Source of the DNA: Rhodococcus sp. 4CII
GTDB taxonomy: Bacteria > Actinomycetota > Actinomycetes > Mycobacteriales > Mycobacteriaceae
Direction: 5' to 3'
DNA: 64,000 nt
Assembly: GCF_014256275.1 (NCBI RefSeq)
Contig: NZ_JACCFE010000004.1
Span: 186,001-250,000 of the forward strand
Below the pieces are notes generated by a model. The model did not search any database, was not told where the DNA came from, and saw only the letters and a list, made by a program, of their open reading frames with translations. This document shows, piece by piece, positions 9,240 through 17,470 of the stretch (positions are counted from its first letter, which is position 1; each line of letters begins with the position of its first letter). A program made the position numbers and the translations under genes.

Positions 9240-10520
9240 TGGGTGGGTCGGCTTGTCCCGACACGGAAGAGGCAACCGGCAGGAGATCACTGCCCGTCCA
9301 CGGATCCGGGTGCAGAATAGCTGGTGAGCTGCCGGCAGGTGATCACTGCATGTGATGACACGGAACGCACCGGAGATCTCGTATGTAGACGGTGACCCTG
9401 CCGGTCCGCCACGAGGTGTATGTGTGAACGGCTGGTGAGATGCCGCGCCACAGAGCGCTGTCCATTAGGTTGCCGCACCCGCCTTGAGCTCAACGGAAGG
9501 TCACCGGCACAAGGAGGATGTATGGGCATCACCTGCGGGATCGACTGGGCCGAGGCGCATCACGATGTGTCTTTGGTCGACACGAATGGCGATATCATTG
9601 CACGCACCCGAATCGACACCGGCGCAGCCGGATTCACTGATTTCCTGGCACTGATAGCGGAACACTGCGACAGCGTCGAGGACATCCCTATTGCCATCGA
9701 AACCGACAAGAATCTGCTTGTCGTCGCCCTCGCCGACGCCGGGTTCACCTTATACCCGATAAACCCACGCGCGGTGGCCCGCTACCGCGAACGCCACGGG
9801 CAAGCCGGCGGGAAGTCCGACCCGGGCGACGCCGCGGTCCTCGCGCACGTACTGCGAACCGACCGGCACATGCACAGGCCGCTACCGGCCATCAGCGAGC
9901 AGGGGCGCGCGGTGAAGACGCTCGCACGTCAACATCAGGAGGCGGTGTGGGCGCTGAATCAAACGGTCAGCCGACTCCGCTCATTGCTACTGGAATTCTA
10001 TCCACAAGCGGTGCAGGCATTCCCGAATCTCAAGCATCGCGCGGCGACGACTGTGCTCGCGGCGGTCCCGACACCCGCGGCTGCGGCCAAGCTGACAAGC
10101 CGCCGCGTCGTTACCCTGCTGCAACGCTCGGGTCGCGGCAACCACCCTGCCCTGGCCGAGCAGATCCTCACCCTCCTGCGGGCACCGGCTTTGCGGCAAC
10201 CCCCGCAAGTCGAGACCGCATACGGCCACACCGCCACCGGGCTGATCGCCGTCCTGGTGGCGATGCGAGAAGCCGTCGACGCCCTCGAGGCGCAGCTCGG
10301 GCAGCAGTTCGAAGCGCACCCGCAAGCCGCTATTCTGCGGTCGGCGCCCGGCCTGGGCCCCGTCCTGGCCGCTCGAGTCCTCGGCGAAATCGGCGACGAC
10401 CCTGAACGATTCACCCACCCGAACAACCTTCGCTCGTACGCCGGCACAGCGCCGGTGACAATGTCATCAGGCCGATCGCACTACGTCAAGGCCCGCAAGG
10501 TCCGCAACAAACGACTGGCC
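9238..10520 (+). mobile_element. IS110-family element, right end lost
   Basis: The element abuts the cut IS3 OrfB at about 9238. About 280 bp of non-coding DNA (9240-9521) precede the transposase, the position where IS110-group elements encode their target-guiding bridge RNA. I cannot draw the fold by hand with confidence. The transposase and right end stop at 10520, where sequence of an integrase gene on the other strand begins. Confidence 0.75.
9522..10520 (+). pseudogene. IS110-family transposase, C-terminus truncated
   Basis: The start is ATG 9522 after an AAGGAGG ribosome site. The N-terminal RuvC-like DEDD domain is visible: GIDWAEAHHDVSLVD (first Asp), AIETDKNLLVVALADAGF (Glu), and KSDPGDAAVLAHVLRTD (Asp pair). 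The C-terminal transposase_20 domain (SAPGLGPVLAARVLGEIGD, NNLRSYAGTAPVT) follows. The protein is cut after KVRNKRLA at 10520, so about 60 C-terminal residues are lost. The remaining in-frame codons belong to antisense integrase DNA. Confidence 0.88.
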
Positions 10521-10781
10521 CAGAACGCGACCAGTGCCCGGTCACGGTGCGAACCCAGCTGTGCGAACAGCTCATCGAACCGGGCGTCCGGGATGCAGCG
10601 CGGCGCCCGCGTCACGACCTTCGGCCGATACCGGCCGCTGCGTTGCCCGGGGAACGGATCCATCGGGTTGTGGTGCGCATGAGTCCGACCTGCGCGGCGC
10701 TGCCGAGACAATGGGAACGGATTGACCATCGGCCCAGTGCCCGCCTCCAGATGGAAGTCGTAGAAGCCACGCAACACGCTC
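10521..10781 (-). pseudogene. tyrosine integrase, 3' piece of split gene
   Basis: Reading on the minus strand gives LRGFYDFHLEAGTGPMVNPFPL ... RFDELFAQLGSHRDRALVAFW, the end of the core-binding domain and start of the catalytic domain of an actinobacterial tyrosine recombinase. The 5' piece is at 15244-15698. The two are separated by the Tn554-like transposon, and joining them at the shared hexamer gives CESVLRGFYDF. The catalytic Arg-His-Arg-Tyr region is missing because the IS110 junction cuts the gene at 10521. Confidence 0.8.
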
Positions 10782-10896
10782 TTTATCTATAGGTGTCAAG
10801 TCTTCTTGCAGGTAAACCGGTTGCGCTCTTTGCAGGCACATTAGGCACGCCACGCCCAGCCATAGAGCGATGTGCCTGTATGGCTGGGCGGTTGAG

Positions 10897-11475
10897 TCAC
10901 GTGCTGGCGGGGGACGGGGCCGGCCGTGTGCGGATCATCCTTCGCAGGCTTGTGCGGGCTGCTTGGAGATCGTCCTCCGACTCGGTGAGCTTCTCCTGCA
11001 GGTCGGTGTTGCTGCGCTGGAGGGCGTCTACTCTCGCTGTGAGTTCGCTGTTCTGGCAGGTCAGTTCGTCGACGCGTGCGACGAGTTCGCTCGTGCCGAC
11101 CTGATCGAGCTGGTGCCCCAGCTGCCGTCGGACGACGTCCTTGAGCTGGTCTCGCTCATGTCGTAGTTCGGCGATCTCGTGCCGCGCCAGGGCCAGGTCG
11201 GTCTTGAGGCCGGCTGCACCCACCGCGGATCCCGTGGGGGCCTTTTGCGGCTGCGTGGCCTGTCGTGTGCGGGCGGCCTCGATGTGCTCGCGGACGCCTT
11301 CGGCGTAGACCAGCCAGTTCGATACCCCGGCCTGCTTGGCGACCGTCGCAAAGGTGACCGCTTCGCCGCGGGCGACCATGTCCTGGAGGACTGCGAGGAC
11401 TTTGGTCCGCTTGGCCTGGCTGTCTCGACGCCGGGCTTCCTTGAGGACTTCGGCCGGTACTCGCTTGTCCCTCAC
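10897..11475 (-). CDS. TnpC-like coiled-coil accessory protein
   Basis: This 192-residue protein starts at 11475, overlapping the tnpB stop by 4 bp. The N-terminal 70 residues hold a helix-turn-helix (EAVTFATVAKQAGVSNWLVYAEGVREHIEAARTRQ). The rest is a long charged coiled coil (HEIAELRHERDQLK ... ELTCQNSELTARVDALQRSNTDLQEKL). Tn554 TnpC is smaller (about 125 residues) and modulates frequency and orientation of insertion. By position and architecture this is its counterpart, though I would not claim close sequence similarity. Confidence 0.75.
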   Translation of the reverse strand: MRDKRVPAEVLKEARRRDSQAKRTKVLAVLQDMVARGEAVTFATVAKQAGVSNWLVYAEGVREHIEAARTRQATQPQKAPTGSAVGAAGLKTDLALARHEIAELRHERDQLKDVVRRQLGHQLDQVGTSELVARVDELTCQNSELTARVDALQRSNTDLQEKLTESEDDLQAARTSLRRMIRTRPAPSPAST

Positions 11476-13991
11476 AGTGTTTCCCCGTTCGGCTGGACGA
11501 CGGTCAGGGGAAACAGGGTGCGGCCGTTCGCGGCCCGGGTCTTGCGAAGGATCTTGCTCGCCTCCTCGATCTCGGCCCGCTCGTCTGCGGTCAACTCCTC
11601 CATCTTTCTCTTCATGTTGGCGGCGACGCGTTTGTAGGCGTCGATCTCGTCATTCATGTTCCCTGTCACCCAGGCCGCGGCGTCCAACGCTTCGGCGGTC
11701 TCCCGTTCGGCTTTCAGCGTGCGGATGTGGTCCTCGATGACGGGTAGATAGGACGGGTCGGGCCGGTAGAAGTCGCAGCCGGCGCAACGGAAGCGAAGCG
11801 GGCATGCCTTCCCGCCAGCCTTGACGTTGCTGGGTTCAGCGCAGCCGCCGAACGGTGCCGCCACGGAACTTCGCTCGTAGGCGGCCATCGATGGCATCGG
11901 CGCCGGGCGTCCGCCACGGTCCACGGCGTGCTTGCGCACCAGTTCCACCGCCGCCCGCTTCCGGTTCAGTGAGACTTTGTAGTATCCAAGTGTTGTTTTG
12001 GGGTCTTTGTGATCCATGAATTCTCTGAGTATGTCCAGCGGAATTCCGGCATCCGCACAGCGTTGCGCGAACGCGAAGCGAAATGCGTAAGGGAATATCA
12101 GTGGCCGCTCAAACGGCAACGCGCCGCCGTCTGGGCCAGGTGTCTCAGAGTCCAGATGAGGAAGAGTATCTACCCAAGATCGGAGCATCCTGGAGAGGAA
12201 GTCCGATCCCAAATGTGCGGTCTCTTTGCGCTCTGTTGCGGCGGGAAAGAGGTAGCCGTCTCCGTGCGCGAAACCGTCCAGGGATGCCCGTGTGGCTTGC
12301 CATTTCTGGATGATTCCCGCTGATTCGATATCGATGGGAAGTCGCCGCCGTAGCCGCTTACCCTTATTGTTGTCCCAAATTAGGTTGTAGTGGCCGTCGA
12401 CCTTCTCCAGGCACCCCATCTTCAGGGAAACTATTTCGTTGGGACGGCGGCCCGTATCTCGCATCAATGCGTAAAGAGTACGACACATCTCCTTGACGTC
12501 TTCGGCAGTCATGGAGCCGTTGAAAGTACCATCACCCAGCGTTTCCTGCGAGCGGTCAAGTTGGGCGATCACTGTCTCGGGCACCGCCTTTCCGATCTCG
12601 TCTTCGTTGATTTCAGGCAATGCGATTCGATGCTCAGGGTGGCGACCAAACAGGGCCGGAAGAGTATCGAGCATCCCTGCGAGGCGCCCGAAATCCAGAA
12701 CCTGCCAGAAGCTCGAAAGCGCGGTGTGCCGGCGCTTCTCGCTGTAGGGGTTTCCGTCTTTTCTGAGCAGTATGCGAAAGGCCGCAACGACGGCAGTCAT
12801 GTCCGCGAATCCCAGCTCGGAGGGTTCCATCCCTCCGCCTGGCCGAAGCGTCAGGACCTTGGAGGCCACCATGCACGCTGAGATACGCGTGGCCAGCTTG
12901 GAGCCGGTGGGATTGCTGCTGCGGGCCCACTGCATCACGACCGCCTGCAGCCATGGTTGCTGAATCTCGGCAAAATCCGCCGTTCCTGCATTGCGGCGAG
13001 CCCGGATACCGGTTGCCGAACCTATCCCTAGCGCTGACAGGTCCCATACAATCCGCTCGGTGGGGTCGATGCCGTTGAAATGGTCGAAGGCCAGACGCAG
13101 ATGCCGAAGCATTTCATGGAAATGGGCTATGACACTCGTAGTTCGGCCGAACATATTTGGAGAGACGCTCCCCGGAGGGGCGAGCACAAGACTGGGTAGA
13201 TTGACAACCCGGGACACGATCGATCGTGTGGCCCTCGGGTCCAGTTTCCTGCTGGCTGCATCCCGCTGCTGCAGTGCGAACAGCACCTCAAGCCGCATTG
13301 TGGGTAGCAACGGGGCCAGGGATATCTGATTTCCCATCAAGTAAGGGGCCTGTCGACTAGCCCAGTTCTCAACTGCCCCTCGTGTCTCGGCGTTGCTCTT
13401 CATCCAGCGGCCGTAGTGAGTTGGACATAGACCCGCACTGACTGAGGACTCCGTGAAGCATCCGAGCACCGAGCACGGGGGCCGTAGTTCGTAGCCTTGC
13501 GCCGTGCCAGCCCAGATGGCCAGATTCCGGTCGGAGTCCTCTATCCTCTCCCGCTTGAACGTTGCGACCCAAAGGCTGTAATGAGATCTGCAGAGCCCAC
13601 GCACCGATACCCGTCGTTGGCACCGGCCATTTTCAGGGCCGGCCACACATTGGTCAGGCGCCTTGTAGGCTTCGAGCCTTGTGGTGGGGATATAAGTAGC
13701 GTCGAACTCCTCCACACTCAGCCCCCTTCGCGCGAAGGCTTTCTCGCAACTCCTGCACCTCATGTTGGCGGCAGCATTCACTCGTGGGCATTCGGGTGTC
13801 CAACACCTGTAGGAGACGGTTCGCGGGTTGTCCAGGTCACCGGTGAACAGCCACAGAGCCGCATCCCACTCGTCTGTGCGCCAGTCGGGGTCGATGCGGC
13901 CGGCGAGGTAGGTTCGCCAGTCTTCCAGGCGAGCGTCATGTTGTGCCGCGGGTGGTGTGAGGTGCTCGATCAACTCGGGGGCGGTGGTCAT
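11472..13991 (-). CDS. TnpB-like large tyrosine recombinase
   Basis: This protein of 839 residues, larger than Tn554 TnpB (about 630), has an N-terminal region with cysteine pairs (CRSCEKAF, CQRRVSVRGLCRSHY, a zinc-ribbon-like set). The recombinase fold begins around residue 370: the catalytic Arg lies in RDTGRRPNEIVSLKMGCL, the C-terminal motif is YAFRFAFAQRCADAGIPLDILREFMDHKDPKTTLGYY (Arg and Tyr present, first His replaced), and a second cysteine cluster CPLRFRCAGCDFYRP lies near residue 730. The latter motif is shared with the TnpB-like protein at 35212-37503. It overlaps tnpA by ATGA at 13988-13991. Confidence 0.85.
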   Translation of the reverse strand: MTTAPELIEHLTPPAAQHDARLEDWRTYLAGRIDPDWRTDEWDAALWLFTGDLDNPRTVSYRCWTPECPRVNAAANMRCRSCEKAFARRGLSVEEFDATYIPTTRLEAYKAPDQCVAGPENGRCQRRVSVRGLCRSHYSLWVATFKRERIEDSDRNLAIWAGTAQGYELRPPCSVLGCFTESSVSAGLCPTHYGRWMKSNAETRGAVENWASRQAPYLMGNQISLAPLLPTMRLEVLFALQQRDAASRKLDPRATRSIVSRVVNLPSLVLAPPGSVSPNMFGRTTSVIAHFHEMLRHLRLAFDHFNGIDPTERIVWDLSALGIGSATGIRARRNAGTADFAEIQQPWLQAVVMQWARSSNPTGSKLATRISACMVASKVLTLRPGGGMEPSELGFADMTAVVAAFRILLRKDGNPYSEKRRHTALSSFWQVLDFGRLAGMLDTLPALFGRHPEHRIALPEINEDEIGKAVPETVIAQLDRSQETLGDGTFNGSMTAEDVKEMCRTLYALMRDTGRRPNEIVSLKMGCLEKVDGHYNLIWDNNKGKRLRRRLPIDIESAGIIQKWQATRASLDGFAHGDGYLFPAATERKETAHLGSDFLSRMLRSWVDTLPHLDSETPGPDGGALPFERPLIFPYAFRFAFAQRCADAGIPLDILREFMDHKDPKTTLGYYKVSLNRKRAAVELVRKHAVDRGGRPAPMPSMAAYERSSVAAPFGGCAEPSNVKAGGKACPLRFRCAGCDFYRPDPSYLPVIEDHIRTLKAERETAEALDAAAWVTGNMNDEIDAYKRVAANMKRKMEELTADERAEIEEASKILRKTRAANGRTLFPLTVVQPNGETL

Positions 13992-15166
13992 GAGCGGTCC
14001 TTCCGCAGGGCGGTGAGCCGCTCAACGGCCTCGCGCTTGTCGGTGTCGGTGGCGTGGACGTAAGGAGCCATCGAGGACGAGGAGACGTGCCCCATGAGGT
14101 TCTGCGTCACGTCGTCGGGGGTGCCGTTGCGCTTCCACCGTGTGGCGGCGGTGTGCCGAAGCATGTGGGGGCGGGCGGCGAAGTCGGCTTTGGCGGCCAG
14201 GCGGTTGAAGAGGTCTTTCGCGTTCGGGTACTTCATCGGCTGCCCGAGCGGGTCCTTGAAGAGGTTGACGAACACCATCTCGCTCTGTGCGGCCTCTGGG
14301 ACCTGTTCGCGCTCGTAGACGTAGTCGGAGTACAAGCTGGCCACGTCCGCGTCGGTCGGGATCCACCGTGGGCTGCGGGCTTTCGCCAACGCGCCGTTGG
14401 TGTTCATCCGCCGCCGCACATGCACGTGTGCGCCAGGGACTTGGCAGCCCAGCACCGAGGAGTCCGGCAGCAGATGCATGTCCTGGCGGTGCAGGCCCAG
14501 GGCCTCACCGATCCGCATGCCGGTGGCCCCGAGCAGATAAACCAGGAAGCGGTCCCGGGCCCGCACTGTCAACGCGACCAGCTGCCCGAACTGTTCGTCG
14601 CTCAGCCACTCGTAGCCCGGTACCGCGACCCGGTACCTGATCGTCTTGGTCTCGACTGTCCGGAACTGCTCGTCCTCGCCCGCGCTGTATCCGGGCGGAA
14701 GGAACGACAGGTACTTGGTCTCGGACAGAATCGCCGCCGTCGCGGGCTCGACCCATCCGAACGGGACACAGAACTTCAGGAACTCACCCACCGTCGTCAG
14801 AATGTGATTCGCGGTCGACTTCTCCCGGTAGCGCGGCCTGGTACTGGCCCGCCGGCCCCGTGGCGGTAGTGGCTCCTTCACGAGCCAGTGCAAGAACCGC
14901 GTCAGAGCGATGAAGCCCGGTGCAGCCCAGTCCAGGCCGTGCGCAGCGCAATACGACAGATACAGGGCGAGCCGGCCCGCATACACGCGCTCGGTGTTCG
15001 GCGAACAGTCCCTGGCCCGCAACGACTCCAGATACGTCGACGCCTGGCGGTGGATCTCGTACGAGTCCGAGACGACAACCCACGCGACGGTCTCATCGGT
15101 CGGAGACACGGCACGTTCAGCTCTGAATCTTTGCGTAAAGACAGACGTAACAGATGTGACAGACAC
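13988..15166 (-). CDS. TnpA-like tyrosine recombinase
   Basis: This 392-residue recombinase has an N-terminal SAM-like core-binding domain (about 35-140) and a catalytic domain with Arg in ATGMRIGEALGLHRQD, the HxxR box in RPHMLRHTAATRWKRNGTPDDV, NLMGHVSSSSMAPYVHATD with the nucleophilic Tyr, and a C-terminal helix. It is the first gene of the three-gene operon and would act with TnpB for excision and integration. The start at 15166 is about 70 bp inside the right inverted repeat. Confidence 0.88.
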   Translation of the reverse strand: MSVTSVTSVFTQRFRAERAVSPTDETVAWVVVSDSYEIHRQASTYLESLRARDCSPNTERVYAGRLALYLSYCAAHGLDWAAPGFIALTRFLHWLVKEPLPPRGRRASTRPRYREKSTANHILTTVGEFLKFCVPFGWVEPATAAILSETKYLSFLPPGYSAGEDEQFRTVETKTIRYRVAVPGYEWLSDEQFGQLVALTVRARDRFLVYLLGATGMRIGEALGLHRQDMHLLPDSSVLGCQVPGAHVHVRRRMNTNGALAKARSPRWIPTDADVASLYSDYVYEREQVPEAAQSEMVFVNLFKDPLGQPMKYPNAKDLFNRLAAKADFAARPHMLRHTAATRWKRNGTPDDVTQNLMGHVSSSSMAPYVHATDTDKREAVERLTALRKDRS

Positions 15167-15243
15167 CTAGCAGATACCTCTCAGTGACGTAGAGAAGAGC
15201 ACGCGCTTCGCACGTGCCTCACGCCTTACAACACCTATAGATA

Positions 15244-15698
15244 ACGCTCTCACAGTGCGCAACCGTCGCCGCCTCGTACCGGTCACCGCGAACAGCCTTG
15301 CCGGTCACCGCATTCGACCCCGATGCGGTCCGCTGCCCACCCGACTGCGGGGCATCACCGTCGGGATAACGCCAATGCCGACGGTGCGGCTTGACCGCGA
15401 CCTGCAACCAGCGGCAAAAATCACGTGCCTCGATCCGAGTCGCCTGATCCCAGCCCACCCCGAGCGCCCACAAGAAGCGGAACCAGCGCAACAGATCCAT
15501 CCCATACGAACGCTGCGTCGTCGCCGGACGCCCGCATGCCCCCAACTCGGCGAAGAACACCGCGACCGGCACGACCACCGCGCCATCGCCGTCAACGAGC
15601 TGATACGGCTCGAACAGATCTCCTGTCGCCTCGAGCGACCCCAGCAGCGGCACCACCAACCCGGAGAACTCCCGCGGCACATCCCCGTCGTCGGTCAT
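15244..15698 (-). pseudogene. tyrosine integrase, 5' piece of split gene
   Basis: From ATG 15698 the sequence reads MTDDGDVPREFSGLVVPLL, then the core-binding domain TTQRSYGMDLLRWFRFLWALG, and ends YEAATVAHCESV at the transposon junction. The reading frame resumes at 10781 as LRGFYDFHLEAG. The gene was interrupted by the Tn554-like element and later lost its catalytic half. Confidence 0.8.
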
Positions 15699-15774
15699 GA
15701 GAAGCGAACCTAGCGAGCCCAGTCGAACCCCGCACGCACCTTCCAAAAGACCGGCCCGATAGTTCGGTCAACAA

Positions 15775-16080
15775 GTCGGTTTTGCCGTCCCCGCGATACG
15801 TCGCCGCCGCGTGGTGCACGATCCGCCCAGGAATGTAGAGCACCTGCTGGCCGTGCGCTTCGAGTACAGCGATCAACAGCGCCGGCCCACCGGTATTGAG
15901 GTCGGTGGCCCACACCACGGGGTCGCCGTCCGCCATGGTGAGCACTGCCGCGATCAGGTCGAGTAGGGCGCTCTCGTCGTTGTCGACCCTCTTGGACAAG
16001 ACCACGGCACCTGCTGCGTCAATCGCGACGCAGTGGTGGGCGCGTTTACCGGCATCGACCCCAACCCATAGCTCGCTCAC
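15775..16080 (-). pseudogene. second IS110-family transposase, 5' fragment
   Basis: From GTG 16080 (VSELWVGVDAGKRAHHCVAID) the N-terminal DEDD domain of an IS110-family transposase of a different subtype can be read to YRGDGKTD, where the expected AKDARVIADQ continuation is lost at about 15775. The 16081-16317 stretch upstream has no ORF and may include the non-coding end of this element. Confidence 0.8.
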
Positions 16081-16317
16081 GAAATCCCTCCCGTCGTCGT
16101 CTTGCGTGGTGCCTCCTTGCCTGACAGCCACGCCGGCACGTCCTTACCCAACGATCGGTGCGCGAGTCTCAATGAGCGGTCGAGCTGACAGCAGGACAGC
16201 GGGCGGCCATTCCCAGTGAGCCGTCGACGCGGCAGGGAGATCTCAGCCATACCCGCTGTCCCAAGGAGAGCGATCAAGACCCTATATCCGGACCCTGATA
16301 TCGCCCACCGCTACAAC

Positions 16318-16826
16318 GTAAGGAGGGTGATTTGATCATCGGGACGGGCCGGTCCGCGATCGGCACGCTCGTCGAGCGCAGCAGCCGATCCACACTCCTC
16401 GTGCATCTTCCTCGGCTGGAGGGCTGGGGCGAGAAACCACCCGTGAAGAACGGTACATCGCTCGGCGGTTACGGCGCCGTCGCGATGAACGCCGCTCTGA
16501 CGGCCTCGATGACGGGACTCCCCGGACAGCTCCGCAAGACTCTCACCTGGGACCGCGGGAAGGAGCTCTCCGGTCATGCCCAGTTCGCGTTCGATACCGG
16601 TACGAGGGTGTTCTTCGCCGATCCGCACTCGCCGTGGCAGCGACCGACGAACGAGAACACGAATGGTCTGTTGCGGCAGTACTTCCCGAAGGGAACCGAC
16701 CTCTCTCGGTGGAACGTCGAGGACCTCGAGGCGGTCGCCTTGGCTGTGAACAACAGGCCGCGGAAGGTCCTCGGATGGAAAACCCCCGCCGAGGTCTTTG
16801 ACGAACAGCTACGCTCACTCCAGTAG
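16318..16826 (+). pseudogene. IS30-family transposase, C-terminal fragment
   Basis: The translation EGDLIIGTGRSAIGTLVERSSR ... TWDRGKELSGHAQFAFDTG ... SPWQRPTNENTNGLLRQYFPKGTDLS is the DDE domain of an IS30 transposase (second Asp in TWDRGKE, Glu in NENTNGLLRQ). The N-terminal HTH and the first catalytic Asp region are missing. It stops normally at 16826 and is followed by the returning IS3 OrfB. Confidence 0.88.
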
Positions 16827-16844
16827 CCCGGTGTTGCATCGACC

Positions 16845-17166
16845 GGTTGAACTCGCCCAATACACCTCACGGATCTTCGTCGACGCGCTGACCGAATCGG
16901 GCATCGCGGGCTCGATCGGCAGCGTCGGGGACGCCCTCGACAACGGATTGATGGAATCGACGATCGGTCTCTACAAAACCGAGCTGATCGACCGTGCCGC
17001 GTCGTGGAGCGGTCGGGCCGAGGTGGAGCGGGAAACCGCCGAGTGGGTGCGGTGGTTCAATGCGGACCGGCTGCATTCCTCGATCGACTACCTGTCGCCG
17101 ATCGAGTACGAGACCCGCTATCGTGAACAGCGTCCCACCGCCGCCTCAACCCCTGAGGTGGCCTGA
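16845..17166 (+). pseudogene. IS3-family OrfB, C-terminal fragment
   Basis: The sequence QYTSRIFVDALTESGIAGSIGSVGDALDNGLMES... with WFNADRLHSSIDYLSPIEYE is the end of an rve/DDE domain of IS3 OrfB, containing the second Asp-side motif and the terminal Glu region. Thirty-two bases after its stop lies the right inverted repeat of the IS3 element. With OrfA at 8815 and the OrfB start at 9138 it completes the outer shell of the island. Confidence 0.88.
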
Positions 17167-17198
17167 ACCGGAGTCTCCACTCGATCCAGGGCAGTTCA

Positions 17199-17253
17199 GA
17201 ATATCCAGGTCGTGGATCGTGGTGTCGTCGGGGAGGACGGCAAATGCATGCAT
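17199..17253 (-). pseudogene. chnD: chnD 5' end (first 18 codons)
   Basis: ATG at 17253 on the minus strand gives MHAFAVLPDDTTIHDLDI and continues without a gap into PTPSPAGRKVLL at 8758 once the IS3 island and one GAA copy are removed. This matches the N-terminal strand of zinc alcohol dehydrogenases. It places the chnD start 217 bp from chnC in a divergent promoter. Confidence 0.82.
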
Positions 17254-17320
17254 CGGGGGCACCTCATTCAGTGTGGCTGTCAGGGATCTCCTCATCATGT
17301 GCCCAAGTTCCGGGCGCGGA

Positions 17321-17339
17321 GTGTTTCACATCGGAACAC
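17321..17339. promoter_or_regulatory. GTGTTTC-N5-GGAACAC operator of the chn divergent promoter
   Basis: Inverted repeat GTGTTTC-ACATC-GGAACAC, 131 bp before the chnC start and 67 bp from the chnD start. It differs at one arm base from the palindrome at 3633-3659. It is a likely AcoR-type regulator site that would control chnD-regulator on one side and chnCBEA on the other. Confidence 0.65.
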
Positions 17340-17470
17340 GATTGGGGTGGGACCAAGTCCTACCGTTGACCCAAGCGCCGTGGCGGCCATCACATCGGGA
17401 CGGCCGCGGCAGATGGGTAACAAAGCGGACGAGGCATCTCACCTGGTCCGACACCGAGACGAAGGCAACC

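Larger units (their letters stand above)
10782..15243 (-). mobile_element. Tn554-like three-recombinase transposon without cargo
   Basis: The element carries tnpA-tnpB-tnpC-like genes in one operon (15166 down to 10897) with 4-bp overlaps, the Tn554 order. Its ends carry a perfect 13-bp inverted repeat TATCTATAGGTGT (10784-10796 and complement at 15231-15243). The flanks both carry the hexamer ACGCTC (10776-10781, 15244-15249), like the core sequence left by Tn554-type recombination rather than a staggered-cut duplication. No resistance or other passenger gene is present. It sits in the coding sequence of an integrase. Confidence 0.85.
8762..17198 (+). mobile_element. IS3-family element expanded by nested insertions
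   Basis: The left end is TGAACCGTCCTGGA at 8762 and the right end is its imperfect inverse TCCAGGGCAGTTCA ending at 17198. The flanks carry GAA at 8759-8761 and 17199-17201, a 3-bp target duplication typical of IS3. OrfA and the OrfB start are at the left and the OrfB C-terminus at the right. The middle of OrfB is gone and replaced by a truncated IS110, an integrase gene split by a Tn554-like transposon, a second IS110 fragment and an IS30 fragment. Removing 8762-17198 and one GAA restores the chnD reading frame. Confidence 0.85.

Noticed and set aside
8815..10520. Idea that IS3 OrfA/OrfB start and IS110 form one composite element
   Set aside because: The IS3 right end was found at 17198 with matching inverted end and GAA duplication, so the IS110 is a later insertion or rearrangement inside IS3.
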